Part shown: in pieces, positions 24,657 to 36,272 of the stretch
How positions within the stretch are numbered: position 1 is the stretch's first letter
Layout: every line of letters starts with the position of its first letter
Source of the DNA: Sipunculus nudus
Lineage: Eukaryota > Annelida > Sipuncula > Golfingiida > Sipunculidae
Direction: 5' to 3'
Length of the DNA stretch: 64,000 nt
Assembly: GCA_026874595.1 (NCBI GenBank)
Contig: CM049306.1
Span: 5,410,019 to 5,474,018, forward strand
Position numbers and translations under genes: made by a program
The notes under the pieces: generated by a model
The model's input: only the letters and a program-made list of their open reading frames with translations
What the model was told of the DNA's origin: nothing
Database searches by the model: none

Positions 24657-27047
24657 TTTAAAGTGTATACTATTGAAGGTATCATGCCATTAAAGGGTCT
24701 GTTCCTGTTTCTTTTAATACTGTAATACGAGGCCTGTATCAAGACTTCCATTTCCGGTTACGCCCCCCCTCCCTCCTACCACCCGGCCTGTTAACCCCTC
24801 CCTTTTCAGATAACTGCCGTCGCTAATGCCGCTAAAATTATAAATCTTATGCTTTAGCCCATCTTGTGATATTTGAATACAACAAAGAAAAATATTTATT
24901 CAAAATCAAGATCATAAAAATAAAAATTTGCAAATTTACTTTGTTAATCATATGATATTGACTCCTACATTTTACCAAAGCGCACAATACATTACCTAAA
25001 ATCCTAAGGTATACCGAGGTACAGCTCAATTAAAGATATCCAGTAGGCAAATTACAAACATTTCAAGAAGAATAAACCTGAAATCGACTTTACAAATACC
25101 ATTAGTAATATGTAGCGGGGGGGGGGGGATATAATCTCTGATCATTTTCTATTTAACCCCTTGAATCTGAGGCGGGGGTAATCTGAAATGGCTACACCAG
25201 GAATGAGGCTCGGGACCGTGATGATGATATAAATATGTTACCACCTGTGGTTTAGAGAATAACGGTATTATCTCCTGACTGTGTCATCATGGTATTCTGA
25301 ACCAGGCACTGCCTGCAGTTAAAGGGTTTCAAGTTTACCAAAGTTTTACAGGACTAACATGCACAGTTTACATGGCTGGTGACTCATTCACAAAACATAT
25401 ACGGGAATGTGAATTAACTTTGAAAAAGAATAGCGGTGAAGTGAATAATAAATCAACTGGCTGACATGTTCACACGTGTTACTGCTTGGATTTTCCCACT
25501 GATCGCTAACTAATCCAAAAACATGTAAATTGTAGGAAATTGTCGATCATTTCAATCTATATCTCAATACAATAAATTTTATAAATACACACAGGAATTA
25601 CTTTTTATGTTGATAAAACAAAACAGTCACGCGAAGCTTGCTCGTATTAGGACTGTAACATGTAAAGCAGGAAAAATAATTGCATAATTACTGCATTGCG
25701 CATAAAGTGATGTAATAACTGAGAAACATCGGCTAGGGTTAAATCGGCCAAGATAGAATAGAAAAGAAAAGATATTTTTTATAAGCATGAATGTGAGAAA
25801 TGCATATATATGTAAGTACATATGGGTGTTGGTATATATATTATATATGTATTTATTATGTTATTTTTGGAACGCAGGGAATTATCCGAGTTTTACGATA
25901 TCTACCGCAGTCCGTATTAGCCTGGTGACTCGTGATTTCATGGGCTCTGACTATATTCAAGGATATCCACCCCCTCGCCGTGTATAGAAACTGCGTAACG
26001 CCCTGTAATACGATATTAACAAGGTCTGTGCAGATATTGGAGAGACAGGGAGTGGTGGTAAAAAGATAAACCATCACATTCCACGTCTCATAGGCAGAAA
26101 CAAATACAGAAAATATGGACTACAACATGACTCGACGGAGAGTGACAAATGGAAGAGCGTTATGCAATCATCTACTCTCCACTCGTTGCTAAGCGACACC
26201 AAAGCTTTTCATATAATGTACATCACCAGGGAATCACGTGACAATTAGCGATCACACCGGGTCCGATTTCTGTTCCCTGGATAAAGTTGTCACCTAAAAC
26301 CATACAATTCTATATTCTGTCTTTTTTTTAAATTGATTTTTTGTTGGTTATATCGAATTACCGGTTTGTATTTATGATGTTCGGCTTTTTCAACAAATTA
26401 CATTTAGTGTGTACATAGTTTAACATCAGAATTGGCTAGGTCCAAGAGTTAAGACACACTGACATATCTTTTTATCATTTATTTGTTGATAAAAATGGAA
26501 ATTCAGTCATATTTCTCAGTATGCCGAAATAAAAATTAGTTTGAAAAAAATGGTGTACACCTTGACAAAGGACTTTCCCTTACTTAGCGCTGAAAGTACT
26601 ACTGACATTATTTATAATTGAAATGGGCCATCAAGTGCACAAGTGTACAAATGTTTCATTGTTAGAACTGAGTTCTTATTTTTTCGGATGTCTTAGTGCA
26701 ATACCCAGTTCGGTGAAGCGTTATATATTTTAGATGAGTAGTTCAGGACGTGTAGATTGAATGTACAACCGTTTAGCGATTGCTTTTGTTGAAAATGGCT
26801 CGGCCAGGCGAGAAAGCCCCAGACTAGCATGATCGCTGTGTTTACACGTCAGACCCCACGCGCGGGCCGGGCTATGCCGTCATGGCAACGGCCAATGCTA
26901 GCGCTGCACATACACATACAATAAAAGGGACACCTGTAACACATGAAAACAGGGTTCTTCTCCTGTTATATAAAGACGAATAGCATTTTGTGTTGCATTG
27001 TAATTTTGTAGCATTTTATCATTGTGATAGAGAAACGCTGGGATGAA
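24657..27047. other. Unique sequence, no gene recognised
   Basis: AT-rich with a (G)12 run at 25117-25128. Short overlapping frames near 25.6-26.1 kb lie on both strands and have no domain. Near 26.8-26.98 kb is a GC-richer patch with GTCATGGCAACGGCCAAT and a TATATAAAG at 26967-26975, just before the 40-bp array. This could be an alternative promoter for the downstream gene, but the evidence is weak. Confidence 0.45.
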
Positions 27048-27840
27048 TATGTTTTACGCAGCATTCGGACACTTAATTTACAGCAAATGATCTTTATCCA
27101 GCTTTCGGACACTTTAATTGCAGCACATGAGTTTTATCCAGCATTCAGTCACTTTATTTACAGCACATGAGTTTTATCTAGCAGTTGGACATTTTATTTA
27201 CAAGCAGCGCATGAGTTTTACCCAGCATTCGGACACTTTATTTGCAGCACATGAATTTATCCAGCAGTCGGACACTATTTGCAGCAAATGAGTTTTATCC
27301 AGCATTCGGACACTTTATTTGCAGCACGTGAGTTTTATCCAGCAGTCGGACCCTTTGTTTGCAGCACATGAGTTTTACTCAGCATTCGGACACTTTTTGC
27401 AGCTCATGTGTTTTATCCAGCATTCGGAGACTTTATTTACATGCAGCGCATGAGTTTTATTCGGCATTTGGAGATTTAATTTGCAGCACATGAGTTTTAT
27501 CCAGCATTTGCACACTTTATTTGCAGCACATGAGTTTTATCCAGCAGTCCGACCCTTTGTTTGGAGCACATGAGTTTTATCCAGTATTCGGACATTTAAT
27601 TTGCAGCAAATGAGTTTTATCCAACGGTTGGACACTTTGTTTGCAGCACGTGAGTTTTATCCAGCAGTTGGACACTTTGTTTGCAGCACATCAATTTTAT
27701 CCAGGATTCGGGCACTTTATTTGCAGCACATAAGTTTTATCTATCATTCGAACACTCAAATGAGTTTCATCCAGCATTCGGACACTTTGTTTGCAGCACA
27801 TAAGTTTAATCAAGCAGTCGGACACTTTGTTCGCAGCACA

Positions 27841-29844
27841 TAAGTTTTATCCAGCATTCGGACACTTTATTTGCAGCAAATGAGTTTTATCCGGCATTCG
27901 GACCCTTTGTTTGCATCACATGAGTTTTATTCAGCATTCGGACGTTTAATTTACATCACATGAGTTTTATCCAGCATTTGCACATTTTATTTGCAGCACA
28001 TGAGTTTTATCCAGCAGTCGGGCACTTAATTCGCAGCAAATGAGTTTCATCCAGCATTCGGACACTTTATTTGCAGCACATGAGTTTTATTCACCATTCG
28101 GACTCTTTATTTACAGCACATGAGTTTTATCCAGTGATTGGACACGTAATTTGCAGCAAATGAGTTTCATCCAGCATTCCGACACTTTGTTCTCAGCACA
28201 TGAGTTTTATCCAGCATTCGGACACTTAATTTGCAGCAAATGAGTTTCATCCAGCAGTCGAACACTTAATTTGCAGCACATGAGTTTTATCCAGCATTCG
28301 GACATTTAATTTGCAGCAAATGAGTTTCATCCAGCAGTCGGACACTTTATTTGCAGCACATGATTTTTATACACCATTCGGACTCTTTATTTACAGCAAA
28401 TGAGTTTTATCCGGCATTCGGACACTTTTTTCTCAGCACATGAGTTTTATCCAGCAGTCGGATACTTTGTTTGCAGCACATGAGTTTTATCCAGCATTCG
28501 AACACTTAATTTGCAGTATATGAGTTATCCAGTGGTTGGACACTTTGTTTGGAGCACATGAGTTTTATCGAGCATTCGGACACTGAATTTGCAGCAAATG
28601 AGTTTCATCCATGCAGCATTCGGACACTTTATTTGCAGCACATGAGTTTTATTCACCATACGGACTCTTTATTTACAGCACATGAGTTTTATCCAGCATT
28701 CGGACATTTAATTTGCAGCAAATGAGTTTTATCCAACAGTTGGACACTTTGTTTGCAGCACATGAGTTTTATCCAGCAGTCGGACACTTAATTTGCAGCA
28801 AATGAGTTTCATCCAGCATTCGGACACTTTATTTGCAGCACATGAGTTGTATTCACCATTCGGACTCTTTATTTACAGCACATGAGTTTTATCCAGTGGT
28901 TGGACACATAATTTGCAGCAAATGAGTTTCATCCAGCATTCAGACACTTTGTTCTCAGCACATGAGTTTAATCAAGCATTCGGACACTTAATTTGCAGCA
29001 AAAGAGTTTCATCCAGCAGTCGAACACTTTATTTGCAGCACGTGAGTTTTATCCAGCATTCGGACTCTTAATTTGCAGCAAATGAGTTTCATCCAGCAGT
29101 CGGACACTTTATTTGCAGCACATGAGTTTTATTCACCATTCGGACTCTTTGTTTGCAGCACATGAGTTTTATTCACCATTCGGACTCTTTATTTACAGCA
29201 CATGAGTTTTATCCAGTGATTCGACACGTAATTTGCAGCAAATGAGTTTCATCCAGCATTCGGACACTTTGTTCTCAGCACATGAGTTTTATCCAGCATT
29301 CGGACACTTAATTTGCAGCACATGAGTTTTATCCAGCAGTCGGATACTTTGTTTGCAGCACATGAGTTTTATCCAGCATTCGAACACTTAATTTGCAGTA
29401 TATGAGTTATCCAGTGGTTGGACACTTTGTTTGGAGCACATGAGTTTTTTCGAGCATTCGGACACTGAATTTGCAGCAAATGAGTTTCATCCATGCAGCA
29501 TTCGGACACTTTATTTGCAGCACATGAGTTTTATTCACCATACGGACTCTTTATTTACAGCACATGAGTTTTATCCAGCATTCGGACATTTAATTTGCAG
29601 CAAATGAGTTTTATCCAACGGTTGGACACTTTGTTTGCAGCACATGAGTTTTATCCAGCAGTCGGACACTTAATTTGCAGCAAATGAGTTTCATCCAGCA
29701 TTCGGACACTTTATTTGCAGCACATGAGTTGTATTTACCATTCGGACTCTTTATTTACAGCACATGAGTTTTATCCAGTGGTTGGACACATAATTTGCAG
29801 CAAATGAGTTTCATCCAGCATTCAGACACTTTGTTCTCAGCACA
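27841..29844 (+). repeat. 2,004-bp higher-order block, copy A
   Basis: This block reappears at 29845-31848 at a constant offset of 2,004 bp. Matches include TAAGTTTTATCC at 27841/29845 and the rare variant TTGCAGTATATGAGTTATCC at 28511/30515 and 29393/31397. Only scattered single-base differences were noticed, such as 28875-30880 (ATTTAC against TTTTAC). Inside it, an 882-bp internal spacing repeats the same variants (28511 to 29393). Confidence 0.85.
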
Positions 29845-31848
29845 TAAGTTTTATCCAGCATTCGGACACTTTATTTGCAGCAAATGAGTTTTATCCGGCA
29901 TTCGGACCCTTTGTTTGCATCACATGAGTTTTATTCAGCATTCGGACGTTTAATTTACATCACATGAGTTTTATCCAGCATTTGCACATTTTATTTGCAG
30001 CACATGGGTTTTATCCAGCAGTCGGGCACTTAATTCGCAGCAAATGAGTTTCATCCAGCATTCGGACACTTTATTTGCAGCACATGAGTTTTATTCACCA
30101 TTCGGACTCTTTATTTACAGCACATGAGTTTTATCCAGTGATTGGACACGTAATTTGCAGCAAATGAGTTTCATCCAGCATTCCGACACTTTGTTCTCAG
30201 CACATGAGTTTTATCCAGCATTCGGACACTTAATTTGCAGCAAATGAGTTTCATCCAGCAGTCGAACACTTAATTTGCAGCACATGAGTTTTATCCAGCA
30301 TTCGGACATTTAATTTGCAGCAAATGAGTTTCATCCAGCAGTCGGACACTTTATTTGCAGCACATGATTTTTATACACCATTCGGACTCTTTATTTACAG
30401 CAAATGAGTTTTATCCGGCATTCGGACACTTTTTTCTCAGCACATGAGTTTTATCCAGCAGTCGGATACTTTGTTTGCAGCACATGAGTTTTATCCAGCA
30501 TTCGAACACTTAATTTGCAGTATATGAGTTATCCAGTGGTTGGACACTTTGTTTGGAGCACATGAGTTTTATCGAGCATTCGGACACTGAATTTGCAGCA
30601 AATGAGTTTCATCCATGCAGCATTCGGACACTTTATTTGCAGCACATGAGTTTTATTCACCATACGGACTCTTTATTTACAGCACATGAGTTTTATCCAG
30701 CATTCGGACATTTAATTTGCAGCAAATGAGTTTTATCCAACAGTTGGACACTTTGTTTGCAGCACATGAGTTTTATCCAGCAGTCGGACACTTAATTTGC
30801 AGCAAATGAGTTTCATCCAGCATTCGGACACTTTATTTGCAGCACATGAGTTGTATTCACCATTCGGACTCTTTTTTTACAGCACATGAGTTTTATCCAG
30901 TGGTTGGACACATAATTTGCAGCAAATGAGTTTCATCCAGCATTCAGACACTTTGTTCTCAGCACATGAGTTTAATCAAGCATTCGGACACTTAATTTGC
31001 AGCAAAAGAGTTTCATCCAGCAGTCGAACACTTTATTTGCAGCACGTGAGTTTTATCCAGCATTCGGACTCTTAATTTGCAGCAAATGAGTTTCATCCAG
31101 CAGTCGGACACTTTATTTGCAGCACATGAGTTTTATTCACCATTCGGACTCTTTGTTTGCAGCACATGAGTTTTATTCACCATTCGGACTCTTTATTTAC
31201 AGCACATGAGTTTTATCCAGTGATTCGACACGTAATTTGCAGCAAATGAGTTTCATCCAGCATTCGGACACTTTGTTCTCAGCACATGAGTTTTATCCAG
31301 CATTCGGACACTTAATTTGCAGCACATGAGTTTTATCCAGCAGTCGGATACTTTGTTTGCAGCACATGAGTTTTATCCAGCATTCGAACACTTAATTTGC
31401 AGTATATGAGTTATCCAGTGGTTGGACACTTTGTTTGGAGCACATGAGTTTTTTCGAGCATTCGGACACTGAATTTGCAGCAAATGAGTTTCATCCATGC
31501 AGCATTCGGACACTTTATTTGCAGCACATGAGTTTTATTCACCATACGGACTCTTTATTTACAGCACATGAGTTTTATCCAGCATTCGGACATTTAATTT
31601 GCAGCAAATGAGTTTTATCCAACGGTTGGACACTTTGTTTGCAGCACATGAGTTTTATCCAGCAGTCGGACACTTAATTTGCAGCAAATGAGTTTCATCC
31701 AGCATTCGGACACTTTATTTGCAGCACATGAGTTGTATTTACCATTCGGACTCTTTATTTACAGCACATGAGTTTTATCCAGTGGTTGGACACATAATTT
31801 GCAGCAAATGAGTTTCATCCAGCATTCAGACACTTTGTTCTCAGCACA
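29845..31848 (+). repeat. 2,004-bp higher-order block, copy B
   Basis: This is the direct neighbour copy of 27841-29844, nearly identical. After 31848 the sequence continues like 30967 onward (offset 882), so block boundaries differ between amplification rounds. Confidence 0.85.
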
Positions 31849-32189
31849 TGAGTTTAATCAAGCATTCGGACACTTAATTTGCAGCAAAAGAGTTTCATCC
31901 AGCAGTCGAACACTTTATTTGCAGCACGTGAGTTTTATCCAGCATTCGGACTCTTAATTTGCAGCAAATGAGTTTCATCCAGCAGTCGGACACTTTATTT
32001 GCAGCACATGAGTTTTATTCACCATTCGGACTCTTTATTTACAGCACATGAGTTTTATCCAGTGATTGGACACGTAATTTGCAGCAAATGAGTTTCATCC
32101 AGCATTCGGACACTTTGTTCTCAGCACATGAGTTTTATCCAGCATTCGGACACTTAATTTGCAGCAAATGAGTTATTCGGACACTTAAT

Positions 32190-32843
32190 TGTGCTAAGAA
32201 AAAAATGTCCGAATGCTGGATAAAACTCATGTGCTGCATGTAAATAAAGAGGCCGAATGGTGAATAAAACTCATGTGCTGCAAATAAAGTGTCCGAATGC
32301 TGGATAAAACTCATTTGCTGCAAATAAAGTGTCCGACTGCTGGATAAAACTCATGTTCTGCAAATATAAATAAAGTGTTCGACTGCTGGATAAAACTTAT
32401 GTGCTGCGAACATAGTGTCCGACTGCTTGATTAAATTTATGTGCTGCAAACAAAGTGTCCGAATGCTGGATGAAACTCATTTGAGTGTCCGAATGATAGA
32501 TAAAACTCATGTGCTGCAAATAAAGTGCCCGAATCCTGGATAAAATTGATGTGCTGCAAACAAAGTGTCCAACTGCTGGATGAAACTCATTTGAGTGTCC
32601 GAATGATAGATAAAACTCATGTGCTGCAAATAAAGTGCCCGAATCCTGTATAAAATTGATGTGCTGCAAACAAAGTGTCCAACTGCTGGAGAAAACTCAC
32701 GTGCTGCAAACAAAGTTTCCAACCGTTAGATAAAACTCATTTGCTACAAATTAAATGTCCGAATGCTCGATAAAACTCATGTTCTCCAAACAAAGTGTCC
32801 GACTGCTGGATAAAACTCATGTGCTGAGAAAAAAGTGTCCGAA
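32190..32843 (-). repeat. Inverted segment inside the 40-bp array
   Basis: Here the unit runs backwards (GTCCGAATGCTGGATAAAAC, TCATGTGCTGCAAATAAAGT) for about 16 copies, then flips back at GTGTCCGAACACTTAATTTG. Its reverse complement carries the same uncommon variant string (CTCAAATGAGTTTCATCC preceded by TATCATTCGGACA) as forward segments near 27.64-27.87 kb and 33.79-34.02 kb. It is therefore an inverted copy of such a segment. Together with flanking forward copies it gives long inverted repeats that could form a cruciform. Confidence 0.92.
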
Positions 32844-35800
32844 CACTTAATTTGCAGCAAATGAGTTTCATCCATGCAGCATTCGGACACTTTATTAGCA
32901 ACCATGAGTTTTATTCACCATACGGACTCTTTATTTACAGCACATGAGTTTTATCCAGCATTCGGACATTTAATTTGCAGCAAATGAGTTTTATACAACG
33001 GTTAGACACTTTGTTTCATCCAGCAGTCGAACACTTTATTTGCAGCACATGAGTTTTATCCAGCATTCGGACTCTTAATTTGCATCAAATGAGTTTCATC
33101 CAGCAGTCGGACACTTTATTTGCAGCACATGAGTTTTATTCACCATTCGGACTCTTTATTTACAGCAAATGAGTTTTATCCAGCATTCGGACACTTTTTT
33201 CTCAGCACATGAGTTTTATCCAGCAGTGGGATACCATGTTTGCAGCACATGAGTTTTATCCAGCATTCGAACACTTAATTTGCAGTATATGAGTTATCCA
33301 GTGGTTGGACACTTTGTTTGGAGCACATGAGTTTTATCGAGCGTTCGGACACTTAATTTGCAGCAAATGAGTTTCATCCAGCAGTCGGACACTTTATTTG
33401 CAGCACATGAGTTTTATTCACCATTCGGACTCTTTATTTACAGCACATGAGTTTTATACAGCATTCGGACACTTTTTTCTTAGCACATGAGTTTTATCCA
33501 GCAGTCGGATACTTTGTTTGCAGCACATGAGTTTTATCCAGCATTCGAACACTTAATTTGCAGTATATGAGTTATCCAGTGGCTGGACACTTTGTTTGAA
33601 GCAAATGAGTTTTATCGAGCATTCGGACACTTAATTTGCAGCAAATGAGTTTCATCCATGCAGCATTCGGACACTTTATTTGCAGTACATGAGTTTTATT
33701 CACCATTCGGACTCTTTATTTACAGGACGTGAGTTTTATCCAGCATTCGGACATTTAATTTGCAGCAAATGAGTTTTATCTAACGGTTGGAAACTTTGTT
33801 TGCAGCACGTGAGTTTTCTCCAGCAGTTGGACACTTTGTTTGCAGCACATCAATTTTATCCAGGATTCGGGCACTTTATTTGCAGCACATGAGTTTTATC
33901 TATCATTCGGACACTCAAATGAGTTTCATCCAGCATTCGGACACTTTGTTTGCAGCACATAAGTTTAATCAAGCAGTCGGACACTATGTTTGCAGCACAT
34001 AAGTTTTATCCAGCATTCGGACACTTTATGAGCAGCAAATGAGTTTTATCCGGCAATCGGGCACTTTGTTTGCAGCACAAGAATTTTATCCAGGATTCGG
34101 ACACTTAATTTGCAGCACATGAGTTTTATTCACCATTCGGCCTCTTTATTTACATGCAGCACATGAGTTTTATCCTGGATTCGAGCATTTTATTTTCAGC
34201 AAATGAGTTTTATCCAGTATTCGGACACTTAATTTGCAGCACATGAGTTTTATCCAGCATTTGGACAACTTGTTTGCAGCACATGAGTTTTATCCAGCAG
34301 TCGGACACTGTGTTTGCAGCACTTGAGTTTTTTCCTGCAATCGGACACTTAATTTGCAGCATATGAGTTTTATTCAGCATTCGGACACTTAATTTGCAGC
34401 ACATGAGTGTTATCCAGCAGTCGAACACTTTATTTGCGATAAATAAGTTTTATCCAGCATTCGGACATTTAATTTGCAGCACATGAGTTTTATCCAGCAT
34501 TTGCACACTTTATTTGCAGCACATGAGTTTTATCCAGCAGTCGGACACTTAATTTGCAGCAAATGAGTTTCATCCAGCATTCGGACACTTTATTTGCAAC
34601 ACATGAGTTTTATTCGGCAGTCGGATACTCTGTTTGCAGCACATTTGTTTTATCCAGCATTCGAACACTTAATTTGCAGTATATGAGATATCCAGCGGTT
34701 TGACACTTTGTTCTCAGCACATGAGTTTTATCCAGCAGTTGGACACTTTATTTGCAGCAAATGAGTTTCATCCAGCAGTCGAACACTTTATTTGCAGCAC
34801 ATGAGTTTTATTCACCATTCGGACTCTTTATGTACAGCACATGAGTTTTATTCAGCATTTGCACACTTTATTTGCAACACATGAGTTTTATCCAGCAGTC
34901 GGATATTTAATTTGCAGCAAATGAGTTTCATCCAGCATTCGGACACTTTATTTGCAGCACCTGAGTTTTATCCAGCAGTCGGATACTCTGTTTGCAGCAC
35001 ATTTGTTTTATCCAGCATTCGAACACTTAATTTACAGCATATGAGTTATCCAACGGTTGGACACTTTATTTGCAGCACATGAGTTTACCAGCATTCGGAC
35101 ACTTAATTTGCAGCACATGAGTTTAATCCAGCGGTTGGACACTTTATTTGCAGCATATGAGTTTTATCCAGCAGTCGGACACTTTATTTGCAGCACACGA
35201 GTTTTATCCAGCAGTCGGACACTTTATTAGTAGCAGATGAGATTTATCCAGCAGTCGAACACTTTATTTGCAGAACATGAGTTTTATCCAGCAGTCGGAG
35301 ACTTTATTTGCAACAGGTGCGTTTTATCCAGCAGTCGAACACTTTATTTATATTTGCAGAACATGAGTTTTATCCAGCAGTCGGACACTTTATTTGTAGC
35401 AAATGATTTTTATCCAGCATTCGGACACTTTATTTGCAGCACATGAGTTTTATCCAGTAGTCGTTGACTTTATCTGCAGCAAATGAGTTTTATCCAGCAG
35501 TCGGACAATTTATTTACAGCACACGAGTTTTATGAAACTTTCGAACTTTTTATTTGCAGCAGATGTGTTTTTCATCTTTATTTGCTGAACACGTCCTTTT
35601 TCAGCTATCGGGCACTTAATTTGCTTCACACCATTTTTTTGTCCAGCTATCGGGCACTTTGATGGATTTTCATGAGGCTCACCTCTCTTTCTGTGTCGTT
35701 CCGGTAGCTTACCAGATATTTCATGGATTTTCGCGAAACTTGCTATGAATGAGGTTAATACTCTGGAAAAGTGTACATATTTAATAAGGTAATCACGATA

Positions 35801-35891
35801 TGAAACACTTGGTTTGCTTTATGATCTATATACTTTTAGATTAAACATCTTTTTTATTATTTACTTCACGTATCATATTTATATTTTTCAG

Positions 35892-36272
35892 AGGCTGAAC
35901 ATGAAAACATTTAGCTTGCTGACCCTGCTAGTCGCCATGGCTGCGCTCTGGCCGGAGAACGCACATGGTAAAATGAGATATTCAAGGACATTGGACCAAC
36001 TGCTGGGTTCTTCGAGAAGTCATGTTCCTTCGTCACTGTCCTCCCGCCCTTTACACGGAAGAACGTCACGTCTGCTCATACATTTGGCAAATATACTTCC
36101 GTTTCACGCGAGGCCTCGGTCGCTGTCATTCGGGATCAGAAGACGCACTCGGGACACAGGATTCGGGAGTGGTTTCTTCTCATCGCCGAAAACATGGCCG
36201 GTGTACTGCGTGGATGACGGTCACTCCGCGGTTTACAAGGTGGTCACAAAGAGACAATTTGGAGAGTTCAAG
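35892..36272 (+). other. Exon with start codon and signal peptide
   Basis: Acceptor TATTTTTCAG ends at 35891 after a pyrimidine-rich stretch. Nine untranslated bases precede ATG at 35901. The exon codes for 124 whole codons and ends AAG|GTAGGT, phase 0. The presence of a good acceptor just before the ATG implies at least one further untranslated exon upstream. Confidence 0.72.

Larger units (their letters stand above)
27048..35660. repeat. 40-bp minisatellite array (8.6 kb)
   Basis: About 210 copies of a 40-bp unit, roughly TTTGCAGCACATGAGTTTTA then TCCAGCATTCGGACACTTTA. Variant classes alternate (AAATGAGTTTCATCCAGCA, TATTCACCATTCGGACTC, GTATATGAGTTATCCAGTGG) and form higher-order blocks. 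Units decay at both edges. Because 40 is not a multiple of three the reading frame rotates every copy. The 60-90 codon frames seen on both strands are therefore by-products. The array ends about 240 bp before the first coding exon at 35901. Confidence 0.97.

Noticed and set aside
27048-35660. CRISPR-like appearance of regular repeats
   Set aside because: There are no unique spacers: repeats are head to tail with a 40-bp period, and the window is eukaryotic.
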